Source of the DNA: Bacillus cereus group sp. RP43
GTDB taxonomy: Bacteria > Bacillota > Bacilli > Bacillales > Bacillaceae_G
Direction: 5' to 3'
Length of the DNA stretch: 64,000 nt
Assembly: GCF_040459645.1 (NCBI RefSeq)
Contig: NZ_JARVHQ010000001.1
Span: forward strand, 1,736,001-1,800,000
Below are positions 54,483-64,000 of this stretch, piece by piece. The number at the start of each line of letters is the position of its first letter. Position 1 is the first letter of the stretch. Below the pieces are notes generated by a model. It had not been told where the DNA came from, ran no database searches, and saw only the letters and a list, made by a program, of their open reading frames with translations. The translations under genes were made by a program, and so were the position numbers.

Positions 54483-54511
54483 TTGCAATAAATAGTACTG
54501 AGTGGTATATT
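54483..54511 (+). promoter_or_regulatory. Promoter of the padR operon
   Basis: TTGCAA (54483-54488), a 17-bp spacer and TATATT (54506-54511). AGTACTGA occurs in the spacer (54494-54501) and again near 54541-54548, possibly a PadR site. Confidence 0.62.
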
Positions 54512-54569
54512 GTGGATAAAGTAGGTACCGTGTATTGAACAGTACTGAAATGAGAAAGGGGGATTGTCC

Positions 54570-54893
54570 TTGAACGTTCAGTTTAAAAAAGGTGTGTTAG
54601 AACTTTGTGTATTGGCACTTGTAAAACGTAAAGATTGTTATGGTTATGAACTTGTTCAGCAAATCTCTAATAAATTTTTAATATCGGAAGGTTCTGTATA
54701 TCCGTTATTACGTCGTTTAACGAAAGAGGGATATTTTCAAACGTATTTAAAAGAATCCACCGAAGGACCGCCACGTAAATATTATCAACTAACAGAGCAA
54801 GGAGAGATGCAACTTACGTTATTAGTAACGGAGTGGCGTGATTTTGCTAAAGGTGTTCAAGAAATTATTGAAGGGGTGGAATGGGATGAGTAA
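54570..54893 (+). CDS. PadR-family transcriptional regulator
   Basis: A 107-residue regulator with the PadR winged helix: [40 protein letters not shown] and [17 protein letters not shown]. It probably represses its own operon. TTG 54570 is preferred because AAAGGGGG ends seven bases upstream; TTG 54564 is too close to it. It overlaps the next gene by 8 bp. The padR-DUF1700-DUF4097 order is common in Bacillus and usually answers to envelope stress. Confidence 0.88.
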   Translation: MNVQFKKGVLELCVLALVKRKDCYGYELVQQISNKFLISEGSVYPLLRRLTKEGYFQTYLKESTEGPPRKYYQLTEQGEMQLTLLVTEWRDFAKGVQEIIEGVEWDE

Positions 54894-55428
54894 AGAACGG
54901 TTTCTTAAAGAATTATCAAGTCATCTTAGAAAGTTACCAGAAGAAGAGCGACAAGATATTTTATTTGATTATGAAGAGCACTTTCAGTTTGGGATGGAAG
55001 AGGGGAAAACTGAATCAGAAATAATAAAGGGACTTGGCTCTCCAAAGGTAATTGCGAAAGACTTGCTTGCTTTGTATCGCTTTGATGAGATGAAAAGGGA
55101 TCCATCGACTTCGAATATAACAAGAGCTGTCATGGCAGCGATTGGACTTAGTTTGTTTAATTTTATTATTGTGTTAGGCCCGTTAGTTGCAATTATCGGT
55201 TTTATATTTTCTTTTTGGGTCGGTGGGATTGCTAGTGTAGTGACACCATTTTTCGTTATTGTAAAAGTATTTATGGGTACTTTTATATGGTTGGATCTTT
55301 TCGTTAGTATAACGTTTGTTGGAGTAGGTTTGTTGTTATGTATTGTAGCTTATTATAGTACGAAGTGGTTTAAAAGATTATGTGTACGCTATGTAGTATG
55401 GAACTTCAAAATGATAAAAGGGGAGTAG
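54886..55428 (+). CDS. DUF1700 membrane protein
   Basis: A 180-residue protein. The N-terminal cytoplasmic part ([40 protein letters not shown]) is the DUF1700/HAAS-type helical domain, followed by three or four membrane helices (about 75-165). ATG 54886 lies inside the end of padR, after GGGGTGGAATGG. HAAS domains often bind the PadR partner, so it may pass a membrane signal to the regulator; that is inference. Confidence 0.85.
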   Translation: MSKERFLKELSSHLRKLPEEERQDILFDYEEHFQFGMEEGKTESEIIKGLGSPKVIAKDLLALYRFDEMKRDPSTSNITRAVMAAIGLSLFNFIIVLGPLVAIIGFIFSFWVGGIASVVTPFFVIVKVFMGTFIWLDLFVSITFVGVGLLLCIVAYYSTKWFKRLCVRYVVWNFKMIKGE

Positions 55429-55431
55429 ATG

Positions 55432-56232
55432 ATGAAAAAGATATTATTAGTAGCTATCGCTTGTATCATTATTGGAGTAATAGGGATTTCACAAACATAT
55501 GAAAAAGCAGTACAAACTGCAGGAAAAGGAGATAAAGAGGACGTAATTAAAAACGAAACGCTAAAAAATGTAGAAGTTAAGTTAGATGCTGGAGATATTG
55601 TTGTCCAAAAATCTCCTGATTCCTCTTTTTATGTAAAGCAAACAGGAGACGTAAGTAAACAGGAGATTCGTATTGCTGAAGATGGTGATACATTAAAAGT
55701 CATAGGGGAAATAGAAAAAGGTGTTTCATTTGATTTTTCATTTTACAATTTTGGATTTCAAACGCCTACATTAACTATATTAGTACCTGAACGTTCTTAT
55801 CAAGAGATAAAAGTAAATTCATCCGCTGGACAAATAGAAATAAGTAATGTGAAAAGTGACCGCGTAAGTGTTGAAACACTCGCCGGAGAAGTGGATTTGA
55901 AACATGTAACAGCAAAGAGTGTGGAGGGGTCTACAAAAGCTGGCGAGGTGAATTTTAAAAAAGTCATAGGGAAAGCAACAGCAAAAACGGCTAGTGGGGA
56001 TATAAATATTATTGATCATGATTCTAAATATGATTTAGAAGCAAGTTCAACTGCTGGAGATGTAGAGATTACTTTATTGGAAAAACCACAAGATGCAGTT
56101 ATAACTGGGCAAACCGCTGCTGGAGACGTGACAATATTTAATGAAGAAAATAAAAATATAACGATTGGTAATGGTAGTAAAAAGATTAGCGGTAAAACCG
56201 CTGCTGGAGATGTTACTATTGAAACGCGTTAA
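55432..56232 (+). CDS. DUF4097 surface protein with repetitive beta-helix
   Basis: A 266-residue protein with an N-terminal membrane anchor or signal (KKILLVAIACIIIGVIGI) and an extracellular beta-solenoid, seen as repeated short strands with AG(D/E)V turns (STAGDVEITL, TAAGDVTIFN, TAAGDVTIET). This is the DUF4097/adhesin-like family linked to PadR operons. Two ATGs are adjacent (55429 and 55432); the second is better spaced from GGGGAG. Role unknown. Confidence 0.85.
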   Translation: MKKILLVAIACIIIGVIGISQTYEKAVQTAGKGDKEDVIKNETLKNVEVKLDAGDIVVQKSPDSSFYVKQTGDVSKQEIRIAEDGDTLKVIGEIEKGVSFDFSFYNFGFQTPTLTILVPERSYQEIKVNSSAGQIEISNVKSDRVSVETLAGEVDLKHVTAKSVEGSTKAGEVNFKKVIGKATAKTASGDINIIDHDSKYDLEASSTAGDVEITLLEKPQDAVITGQTAAGDVTIFNEENKNITIGNGSKKISGKTAAGDVTIETR

Positions 56233-56282
56233 TAATTAATGAAATAAATTCTTTTGAATGAACGGAAATCTATCAAAATATA

Positions 56283-56328
56283 AAAAGAAGATAATTCCCT
56301 ATATAAATAAGGGAATTATCTTCTTTTT
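56283..56328. terminator. Bidirectional terminator between the DUF4097 gene and lexA
   Basis: AAAGAAGATAATTCCCT and AGGGAATTATCTTCTTT form a 17-bp stem around ATATAAATA, with A and T runs outside. It serves both convergent genes. Confidence 0.92.
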
Positions 56329-56335
56329 ATTATTT

Positions 56336-56956
56336 TTAATGTAAATCACGATATACGCCAATTACTTTTCCGATAACTGACACTTGTTTTAAAATGATAG
56401 GTTCTAGTGAAGAGTTTTCCGGTTGTAGACGGAAATGATCTTTTTCTTTATAGAAACGTTTAACAGTTGCTTCGTTATCTTCTGTTAAAGCAACTACAAT
56501 TTCACCGTTGTATGCAGACTGTTGTTGGCGAACAACAACTAAATCACCATCAAAGATACCAGCTTCAATCATGCTATCTCCAGAAATGCGTAACATAAAT
56601 ACTTGGTCTGCTCCAGCAACGATACTAGCTGGAAGTGGGAAGTGATCTTCTACACTTTCGACTGCTGTAATCGGTAAACCGGCAGTAACTTTTCCGACGA
56701 TTGGAACTTGAATAACAGATTGTGTTTCTGTTTCCATTCGGTTGTCACCTAAAATTTCAATTGCGCGTGGTTTTGTTGGATCGCGTCGAATATATCCTTT
56801 TTCTTCTAGTCGTGATAAATGTCCGTGCACTGTAGAACTAGAAGCGAGGCCGACTGCTTGACCGATTTCACGTACGGAAGGTGGATATCCTTTTTCTTGT
56901 ACTTTTAGCTTAATAAAGTCGAGAATGTCTTGCTGGCGTTTCGTTAACTTTTCCAT
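56336..56956 (-). CDS. lexA: SOS repressor LexA
   Basis: A 206-residue repressor. The winged helix (about 1-70: [40 protein letters not shown]) binds SOS boxes; the S24 domain has the self-cleavage site in [10 protein letters not shown] (Ala-Gly), the Ser in [11 protein letters not shown] and the Lys in [21 protein letters not shown] 56956 follows CGAGGTG; in-frame codons up to 57019 are rejected because the product would be longer than the family. An SOS box lies 67 bp upstream. Confidence 0.97.
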   Translation of the reverse strand: MEKLTKRQQDILDFIKLKVQEKGYPPSVREIGQAVGLASSSTVHGHLSRLEEKGYIRRDPTKPRAIEILGDNRMETETQSVIQVPIVGKVTAGLPITAVESVEDHFPLPASIVAGADQVFMLRISGDSMIEAGIFDGDLVVVRQQQSAYNGEIVVALTEDNEATVKRFYKEKDHFRLQPENSSLEPIILKQVSVIGKVIGVYRDLH

Positions 56957-57023
56957 GTTTTCTAACACCTCGTTTTCTTTCATTTTTCTTATTATTAAGT
57001 ATAACATGCGAAAAAACATTCTA

Positions 57024-57037
57024 CAAACATAAGTTCG
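57024..57037. promoter_or_regulatory. LexA (SOS) box
   Basis: CAAACATAAGTTCG is, on the other strand, CGAACTTATGTTTG, which fits the Bacillus consensus CGAACN4GTTYG. It lies between the divergent lexA and yneB genes and can control both. Confidence 0.88.
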
Positions 57038-57067
57038 AACGGAAGGCGAATTTATGATACACTATAA

Positions 57068-57754
<687 letters not shown>

Positions 57755-57781
57755 CTATTGTATGATAATAATCAGTTTTGA

Positions 57782-58039
<258 letters not shown>

Positions 58040-58064
58040 AAGATGGGCATAGCCCGTCTTTTTT
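58040..58064 (+). terminator. Terminator after ynzC
   Basis: AAGATGGGC and GCCCGTCTT pair (one G-T pair) around ATA, followed by T. Confidence 0.85.
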
Positions 58065-58766
58065 GATATTAATAGAAAGATACGTGAGTAATAGCTTTCC
58101 AGTTGTAATGCTACTTCAATCGTTTCAATACATAGTGAGTGGTGAATTTAGACATATCAATTGATATGTCTTTTATTATGCACTTGTTGCGAAGGTAATA
58201 TGTGAATAAATCGAATTGGTTATAGCTTTATTAGAAGCAATGATTGCAAGTGGATTGTATATGCAGTAATTCTTTAGGCAGGATAAAATAGATATGAGGG
58301 GAATATGCGTGTGACATTTGTTTTATAATTAGTAGGAGTACATGGTTGAAATTAATGTGCTTTTCATATTTGCGCTAAGCTTAAAATATGATCTTGTGTA
58401 TGTGTTACTTTGATGGTAATTATTATTGATTTTATTTCGATGCAAAGGGAGAATACCTGCTTTATTTTTAGTTAGAGCCTTCTATTCATTTGCCACGCGC
58501 AGTAATGAAAGGTTAAATGTACATTTTTTATTTTTCGATTTAATGATATTGCATAAAAATACAGATAATTCCCTTTCTTTTTAAAATAAAAACAATAAAA
58601 AAGTATGTCATATTGAATACCCATACATTCCCGGAATCACTGTTTTTTTTATGAAAAATCAAAAAAACATCAACATATTTGTCGATACATGTTGTATAAT
58701 CTTGCGTGGGAAGCTATCATATAAATGTATAAAACGTTTACTAACATACGCGAAGGGAAGAATAGC
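58065..58766. other. 700-bp intergenic region before tkt
   Basis: No gene can be supported here. It holds a perfect 22-bp palindrome AGACATATCAATTGATATGT plus CT (58150-58171) followed by TTTA, which may be a terminator. Scattered short open stretches, such as ATAGCTTTATTAGAAGCAAT near 58222 and a frame from about 58342 broken by stops, look like decayed coding sequence. A TATAAT at about 58694 may be the tkt -10. Confidence 0.5.
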
Positions 58767-60767
58767 ATGTCACATTCAATCGAACAACTTTCTATCAACA
58801 CGATTCGCACATTATCCATTGATGCGATTGAAAAAGCAAACTCTGGTCACCCAGGAATGCCAATGGGTGCAGCACCAATGGCTTATACATTATGGACTCA
58901 ATTTATGAAACACAATCCAAATAACCCAACGTGGTTTAACCGCGATCGTTTCGTATTATCTGCAGGTCATGGTTCAATGTTACTATACAGCCTACTTCAT
59001 CTATCTGGTTATGACTTAACAATGGATGATTTAAAGAACTTCCGTCAATGGGGAAGCAAAACTCCAGGACACCCTGAGTATGGTCACACAGCAGGTGTAG
59101 ACGCAACTACTGGTCCACTTGGACAAGGTATTGCAACTGCTGTAGGTATGGCAATGGCTGAAAGACACTTAGCGGCTAAATATAACCGTGATGCGTATAA
59201 TGTAGTAGATCATCATACATACGCTATTTGTGGTGATGGAGATTTAATGGAAGGCGTTTCTGCTGAAGCATCTTCATTAGCTGCTCATTTACAATTAGGT
59301 CGTCTTGTTGTGTTATACGATTCAAACGATATTTCATTAGATGGCGATTTAAATCGTTCATTCTCTGAAAGTGTAGAAGATCGTTATACAGCATACGGAT
59401 GGCAAGTAATCCGTGTTGAGGATGGAAACGATATTGAAGCAATCGCAAAAGCAATTGAAGAAGCGAAAGCTGACGAAAAACGCCCAACGCTAATTGAAGT
59501 AAGAACGACAATTGGTTTCGGTTCTCCAAACAAATCAGGAAAATCAGCTTCACACGGTTCTCCACTTGGTGTAGACGAAACAAAATTAACGAAAGAAGCA
59601 TACGCTTGGACTGCTGAACAAGACTTCCATGTAGCAGAAGAAGTATATGACAACTTCCGTAAAACAGTACAAGATGTTGGTGAGACTGCACAAGCTGCGT
59701 GGAACACGATGCTCGGTGAATATGCACAAGCATATCCAGAATTAGCAAACGAACTGCAAGCAGCAATGAACGGTCTTCTTCCAGAAGGTTGGGAACAAAG
59801 CTTACCAACTTATGAATTAGGATCAAAAGCAGCAACACGTAATTCTTCAGGTGCTGTAATTAATGCAATTGCAGAGTCTGTACCATCATTCTTCGGTGGA
59901 TCTGCTGACCTTGCTGGTTCTAACAAAACATACATGAATAACGAAAAAGACTTTACAAGAGCTGATTACAGCGGTAAAAACATTTGGTACGGTGTACGTG
60001 AGTTCGCAATGGGTGCAGCAATGAACGGTATCGCACTACATGGCGGTTTAAAAACTTACGGTGGTACGTTCTTCGTATTCTCTGACTACTTACGTCCAGC
60101 AATTCGCCTTGCAGCATTAATGCAATTGCCTGTAACGTATGTATTCACACATGATAGTATCGCTGTTGGTGAAGATGGTCCAACACATGAGCCAGTTGAA
60201 CAATTAGCAGCACTTCGTGCGATGCCAAACGTTTCTGTTATTCGTCCAGCAGACGGTAACGAATCAGTTGCAGCTTGGAGACTAGCTCTAGAATCTACAA
60301 AAACACCAACTGCATTAGTGTTAACTCGTCAAGATCTTCCAACATTAGAAGGTGCAAAAGACGATACTTATGAAAAAGTAGCAAAAGGTGCATATGTAGT
60401 TTCTGCAAGCAAGAAAGAAACTGCTGATGTAATCTTAATTGCAACTGGATCTGAAGTAAGCTTAGCAATCGAAGCGCAAAAAGCTCTAGCAGCAGACGGC
60501 GTTGATGCAGCTGTTGTTAGCATGCCATCTATGGATCGCTTCGAAGCTCAAACTGCTGAGTACAAAGAATCTGTACTACCAAAAGCAGTAACGAAACGTT
60601 TCGCAATTGAAATGGGTGCTACAATTGGATGGCACCGTTACGTAGGTCTTGATGGAGATGTACTAGGTATTGACACATTCGGTGCTTCTGCTCCTGGTGA
60701 GAAAATTATGGAAGAGTATGGATTTACTGTAGAGAACGTTGTTCGTAAAGTAAAAGAAATGCTTTAA
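58767..60767 (+). CDS. tkt: Transketolase
   Basis: ThDP-dependent enzyme of the pentose phosphate pathway that moves two-carbon ketol units. The 666-residue product has the usual three domains. [17 protein letters not shown] is near the start, the ThDP/Mg motif [17 protein letters not shown]...NDISLDGD lies at about 155-190, and the transketolase motif is [17 protein letters not shown] (about 470). ATG 58767 follows CGAAGGGAAG; an in-frame ATG at 58725 would add 14 residues before that site. A terminator follows the stop. Confidence 0.97.
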   Translation: MSHSIEQLSINTIRTLSIDAIEKANSGHPGMPMGAAPMAYTLWTQFMKHNPNNPTWFNRDRFVLSAGHGSMLLYSLLHLSGYDLTMDDLKNFRQWGSKTPGHPEYGHTAGVDATTGPLGQGIATAVGMAMAERHLAAKYNRDAYNVVDHHTYAICGDGDLMEGVSAEASSLAAHLQLGRLVVLYDSNDISLDGDLNRSFSESVEDRYTAYGWQVIRVEDGNDIEAIAKAIEEAKADEKRPTLIEVRTTIGFGSPNKSGKSASHGSPLGVDETKLTKEAYAWTAEQDFHVAEEVYDNFRKTVQDVGETAQAAWNTMLGEYAQAYPELANELQAAMNGLLPEGWEQSLPTYELGSKAATRNSSGAVINAIAESVPSFFGGSADLAGSNKTYMNNEKDFTRADYSGKNIWYGVREFAMGAAMNGIALHGGLKTYGGTFFVFSDYLRPAIRLAALMQLPVTYVFTHDSIAVGEDGPTHEPVEQLAALRAMPNVSVIRPADGNESVAAWRLALESTKTPTALVLTRQDLPTLEGAKDDTYEKVAKGAYVVSASKKETADVILIATGSEVSLAIEAQKALAADGVDAAVVSMPSMDRFEAQTAEYKESVLPKAVTKRFAIEMGATIGWHRYVGLDGDVLGIDTFGASAPGEKIMEEYGFTVENVVRKVKEML

Positions 60768-60774
60768 TGATTTT

Positions 60775-60807
60775 AGAAAAATCTCTCCAGCATGGGGAGA
60801 TTTTTCT
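60775..60807 (+). terminator. Terminator of tkt
   Basis: AGAAAAATCTCTCC and GGGGAGATTTTTCT pair around AGCAT (one G-T pair). Confidence 0.88.
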
Positions 60808-60822
60808 ATGTAATTGAGTTTT

Positions 60823-60829
60823 TTCGACA
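60823..60829 (-). promoter_or_regulatory. Spo0A box upstream of sirA
   Basis: TTCGACA is the reverse complement of TGTCGAA, the exact Spo0A box. A TATAAT -10 lies at 60883-60888 with no good -35, which suits an activator-dependent promoter. In B. subtilis sirA is made under Spo0A control. Confidence 0.6.
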
Positions 60830-60923
60830 GGAAAAGTTTTTTCTCTCTCCGTAGTCAGACAATCATTGCAAATTTTCTCTTATATAATGTAGGGAAAAGG
60901 TTGTCCAGATCGGGAGGGAAAAA

Positions 60924-61364
60924 ATGAAAACGTATGAATTGTATTTAATTCAAGAGGATATTGCGAAAGCTTACTTTGGTCGTGAATATTTGTTTTTTGA
61001 TTTATTTGCTCGATTTTCAGAATCTGGGTCCCTTTCGGAGAAGAAAGTATTATATAAACAAATGACGTATATTACGATGCCGTTACAAGTAATGAAACTT
61101 CATCATAAATTAGAACAAGCTTTGCGTGTTCTTGGCAAATATGAAAGAACAAATCATATTCATACGCTTTATACAGGAGCTGAATACGGCGAAATAATGG
61201 TGAAACCACAATATATTCGAATGAATACTTCTGGAAATGTATCCATGGAAACAACTTTCTTTGAGGTGCTTAGAAAGTGTGAGTTAACATTTTTAGCGAT
61301 GGATTATGAAAATAAAAAGTACGGTTGGTTAAACCCTCTCAAACAAGTACGAACATATGTGTAA
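60924..61364 (+). CDS. sirA: Sporulation inhibitor of replication SirA (YneE)
   Basis: A 146-residue protein that in B. subtilis binds domain I of DnaA and blocks new rounds of replication once sporulation starts. The family is recognised from YLIQEDIAKAYFGREYLFFD at the start and FFEVLRKCELTFLAMDYENK followed by KYGWLNPLKQ at the end, as I recall the B. subtilis protein. Its place between tkt and yneF is the B. subtilis order. The ribosome-binding site is CGGGAGGG. Confidence 0.88.
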   Translation: MKTYELYLIQEDIAKAYFGREYLFFDLFARFSESGSLSEKKVLYKQMTYITMPLQVMKLHHKLEQALRVLGKYERTNHIHTLYTGAEYGEIMVKPQYIRMNTSGNVSMETTFFEVLRKCELTFLAMDYENKKYGWLNPLKQVRTYV

Positions 61365-61442
61365 AAAATGTCGAATAGTATCTTGTCTTATTGAAAAGGT
61401 TTTAGTACACTGTAAGGTAGACAACATGAAGGAGGAAAAGAT

Positions 61443-61664
61443 ATGCCAATGTGGTTAGGTATTCTAGTGGGCGTAGTAGCACTAGTAGCAGGCGTGGCGT
61501 TAGGATTTTTCATTGCCCGCAAATACATGATGAATTACTTACAAAAAAATCCACCAATTAACGAACAAATGTTAAAAATGATGATGATGCAAATGGGACA
61601 AAAACCTTCCCAAAAGAAAATCAATCAAATGATGAGCGCGATGAACAAGCAACAAACAAAATAA
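61443..61664 (+). CDS. yneF: YneF, UPF0154 membrane protein
   Basis: A 73-residue protein with one N-terminal membrane helix (about 4-26, [20 protein letters not shown]) and a cytoplasmic Met/Gln/Lys-rich helix ([20 protein letters not shown]). The family is conserved in Bacillales with no known function. The ribosome-binding site AAGGAGGAAAAG is strong. Confidence 0.94.
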   Translation: MPMWLGILVGVVALVAGVALGFFIARKYMMNYLQKNPPINEQMLKMMMMQMGQKPSQKKINQMMSAMNKQQTK

Positions 61665-61668
61665 GCGC

Positions 61669-61698
61669 CAAAGGGCACTCTTACCGAGTGCCCTTTTC
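61669..61698 (+). terminator. Terminator after yneF
   Basis: AAAGGGCACTC and GAGTGCCCTTT form an 11-bp stem around TTACC, with TCTTTT after. Confidence 0.9.
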
Positions 61699-61788
61699 TT
61701 TTGAGTGCATAAGATGTTTAAAACTTTTAAAAATTCTGTGTTTTTGTTAAACTGAAAATATCGCTCATTTTAAGGGAGGAGGATAAAT

Positions 61789-63540
61789 ATGAAAGTGTTT
61801 TTGAATTTAGCTTGGTTTTTTAAACAAGAAAAACGAGCGTACATAATCGGAATTATTATGTTATTTGGTGTGGCGCTTCTTGAACTTGTAGCGCCAAGAG
61901 TACTAGGCATTGTAGTAGATGAAATTAATAATGGAACATTAACGTCTGAAAAATTGTTGAACTGGGTTATTCTATTAGTAGTTGTAGGAATTACGATGTA
62001 TATATTACGTTACTTATGGCGTATTATGATTTTTGGATCTTCTTTAAAACTAGCTCGTCAACTCCGAAAGAATTTATATGAACATTTTACAAAGATGAGC
62101 CCATCCTTTTATCAATCACGTCGTACGGGCGATTTGATGGCACATGCGACAAATGATATTCAGGCGATTCAACAAACTGCTGGGGCAGGTGTGTTAACGC
62201 TCGTTGATTCATTAGCTGTTGGAGGATGTGTACTCGTAGCGATGGGGTTTACAATTAGCTGGAAGTTAACGCTGTTAAGTTTAATTCCGATGCCAATTGT
62301 AGCTATTTCTACAAATTATTATGGAACTTTATTGCATAGAAGATTTCATAAAGCACAGCAATCGTTTTCTGAAATCAATGATAAAGTACAAGAAAGTATG
62401 AGTGGGATGAAGGTAATTCGCTCACTTGGACAAGAGAAAGAGGATTTACAATCGTTTCGGAAGAAATCGGAAGATGTCGTACATAAAAATATGCTAGTCG
62501 CACGTATTGACTCGTTATTCGATCCAACGATTGCCCTAATTGTCGGATTTTCATTTTTAATCGCAATTTGTTACGGATCATTATTAGTTGTACGGGGCGA
62601 ATTAACTGTAGGAGAATTAGTAACATTTACAACATACTTAGGGACTCTTGTATGGCCAATGTTAGCTTTTGGATGGCTATTTAATATTATGGAGCGTGGA
62701 CGTGCTTCGTATGATCGTGTGGAGAAAATACTTTCACAGACTTCGGATGTAGTGAATAAGGAAGATGCTATACATGCTATAGCAAGTGGTGATGTTTCGT
62801 TTGCTGTTGATTCGTTTTCTTATAAAAAGAATGAACTATTAAACTTAAAAGATATTTACTTTAACTTAAGAAAAGGTGAAACGTTAGGAATTGTAGGGCG
62901 TACCGGTGCAGGGAAGACGACGTTATTAAAATGTTTAATTCGCGAGTATGACCACTTTAATGGTGAATTAAAAGTTGGTGAGCGGGATATTCGAGATTTA
63001 ACACTTCACGGTGTACGCTCTGCAATTTCATACGTACCGCAAGATCATTTTTTATTTTCAGCGAGTGTTGGGGAGAACATTGCTTTTGGAAAGGCTGATG
63101 CTACATATAAAGAAATTAACAGGGCTGCTGAGATTGCTTGTATTCATAATGATATTATTCAATTTTCGGAAGGATATGAAACGGTAGTGGGTGAAAGAGG
63201 GGTTTCGCTATCAGGAGGCCAAAAACAGCGAATTTCAATTGCACGTGCGTTATTAACGAATGCTGAAATTTTAATTTTAGATGATTGTTTATCAGCTGTA
63301 GATGCAAAAACAGAAGAAACTATATTAACTGCATTGAAACGAGAAAGAGCAGAAAAAACGACGATTATTACTGCGCACCGTTTAAGTGCGATTCAGCATG
63401 CAAATCTTATTCTTGTTATTGATGAAGGTAAGGTTATGCAGCGTGGAACACATGAACAACTAATGAACGAAAATGGTTGGTATAAAGAAATGTATGAAAG
63501 CCAGCAGTTAGAGGCGTTGGTAGAGAAAGGAGGCGTATGA
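61789..63540 (+). CDS. ABC exporter subunit (heterodimeric multidrug type, first)
   Basis: A 583-residue half-transporter of the YheI/BmrC-like class. Six membrane helices (about 15-300) precede the ATPase: Walker A GRTGAGKTTLLK (about 370), Q-loop YVPQDHFLF, signature VSLSGGQKQRISIARA, Walker B ILILDDCLSAVD and switch ITAHRLSAI. The residue after Walker B Asp-Asp is Cys and not the catalytic Glu, so this is the degenerate-site partner of a heterodimer. The next gene, overlapping by one base, encodes the other half. Confidence 0.92.
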   Translation: MKVFLNLAWFFKQEKRAYIIGIIMLFGVALLELVAPRVLGIVVDEINNGTLTSEKLLNWVILLVVVGITMYILRYLWRIMIFGSSLKLARQLRKNLYEHFTKMSPSFYQSRRTGDLMAHATNDIQAIQQTAGAGVLTLVDSLAVGGCVLVAMGFTISWKLTLLSLIPMPIVAISTNYYGTLLHRRFHKAQQSFSEINDKVQESMSGMKVIRSLGQEKEDLQSFRKKSEDVVHKNMLVARIDSLFDPTIALIVGFSFLIAICYGSLLVVRGELTVGELVTFTTYLGTLVWPMLAFGWLFNIMERGRASYDRVEKILSQTSDVVNKEDAIHAIASGDVSFAVDSFSYKKNELLNLKDIYFNLRKGETLGIVGRTGAGKTTLLKCLIREYDHFNGELKVGERDIRDLTLHGVRSAISYVPQDHFLFSASVGENIAFGKADATYKEINRAAEIACIHNDIIQFSEGYETVVGERGVSLSGGQKQRISIARALLTNAEILILDDCLSAVDAKTEETILTALKRERAEKTTIITAHRLSAIQHANLILVIDEGKVMQRGTHEQLMNENGWYKEMYESQQLEALVEKGGV

Positions 63541-64000
63541 TGGCTGAGAAAAAGCGGAGTGATTTAAGGCGATTGCTTTCTTATATGAGACCATATAAAG
63601 GGTTATTAGCGTTAGCATTTTTATTTCTAGTTGGTGCAACTGTAACTGAAATGATGGGTCCTTTTTTAATTAAACAATTTCTTGATGAACACTTAGTACC
63701 ACGTAACTTTGAACAATCAGCACTTGTTACTCTATTTGTAGTGTATATTATTGCTCACTTATTAAAAGTATTATTTACGTATTTAGACTTATTGTACTTT
63801 CAAAATATCGCTTTTAAGATTGTTCAAGATATGCGAGTTGAAGTGTATGAACATGTTCAAAAATTGTCATTAAGTTTCTTTGATCGTACGCCGATTGGTA
63901 CACTTGTATCTCGTATAACGAATGATACGGAAGCGATTAAGGATTTTTATGTTAGTGTACTATCAACATTCGTGAAAAATGTAGTCTTTTTAGTAGGGAT
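63540..64000 (+). CDS. ABC exporter subunit (second), partial
   Basis: The first 153 codons of the partner half-transporter, cut by the window end. It starts MAEKKRSDLRRLLSYMRPYK, and LALAFLFLVGATVTEMMGPF is the first membrane helix; FFDRTPIGTLVSRITNDTEA is the conserved intracellular loop. ATG 63540 shares a base with the preceding TGA and follows AAAGGAGG, so translation is coupled. It should carry the intact ATPase site of the pair. Confidence 0.9.
   Translation, partial: MAEKKRSDLRRLLSYMRPYKGLLALAFLFLVGATVTEMMGPFLIKQFLDEHLVPRNFEQSALVTLFVVYIIAHLLKVLFTYLDLLYFQNIAFKIVQDMRVEVYEHVQKLSLSFFDRTPIGTLVSRITNDTEAIKDFYVSVLSTFVKNVVFLVG

Noticed and set aside
58384..58640. Riboswitch or T-box leader before tkt
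   Set aside because: I could not find conserved motifs or a convincing antiterminator pair.
59224..59838. Minus-strand frames inside tkt
   Set aside because: Shadow frames of a strongly coding gene with biased codons; Leu-rich nonsense products without start signals.

Overview
The window is chromosomal DNA of a low-GC Firmicute, almost certainly a member of the Bacillus cereus group. The evidence is the gene order miaA-hfq, spoVK, hflX-ynbB, glnR-glnA and lexA-yneB-ynzC-tkt-sirA-yneF (the B. subtilis yne order), the strong AGGAGG ribosome-binding sites, a very large exosporium-type collagen-like gene, and prophage lysis genes of the kind common in B. cereus.

Layout. (1) 1-13180 is conserved core: a small hypothetical gene, miaA, hfq, a 1255-residue collagen-like protein on the minus strand, a tyrosine-recombinase-family protein that has lost most catalytic residues, spoVK, a 45-residue small gene, a UPF0126/TRIC-type membrane protein, hflX, ynbB, glnR and glnA. 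Two GlnR-type operators lie in front of glnRA. (2) 13102-24379 is a decayed prophage inserted at the 3' end of glnA. The last 60 bp of glnA recur in decayed form at 24338-24397, with 21 identical bases inside. The element keeps a CI/LexA-like repressor with four operators and divergent promoters, a Rha/ORF6C-type regulator, a DnaD-like replication protein, a late sigma-like regulator and a lysis block (lysozyme-like, M23 peptidase, XhlA, holin, secreted amidase). It has no integrase, packaging or structural genes. Its right part is a mosaic with an orphan RNase A-like toxin tip, its probable CdiI-type immunity gene, and several gene fragments. (3) 24521-47142 is an exopolysaccharide (eps/cps) locus: a chain-length regulator and BY-kinase pair, an EpsC/PglF-type dehydratase, nine glycosyltransferase or related transferase genes, an EpsG-type polymerase, a flippase, a phage-tailspike-like beta-helix protein apparently split by a frameshift, and EpsL/EpsM/EpsN. 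EpsC, EpsN, EpsM and EpsL together suggest a bacillosamine-type sugar as the first residue on the lipid carrier. (4) 47435-54342 is a complete lasso-peptide cluster of the paeninodin type: cyclase C, a 41-codon precursor A, an HPr-kinase-like peptide kinase K, B1 (RRE/PqqD), B2 (protease), a nucleotidyltransferase and an ABC exporter D. (5) 54483-56232 is a padR-DUF1700-DUF4097 operon. (6) 56336-64000 is core again: lexA with an SOS box, yneB, ynzC, tkt, sirA with a Spo0A box, yneF, and a two-gene ABC exporter cut by the window end.

The most notable parts are the lasso-peptide cluster, whose precursor ends in Ser and sits beside a dedicated kinase gene; the prophage remnant bounded by duplicated glnA ends; the tailspike-like protein within the polysaccharide locus; and the orphan toxin/immunity module. 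Functional statements rest on sequence motifs and recalled family knowledge; no database search was run.
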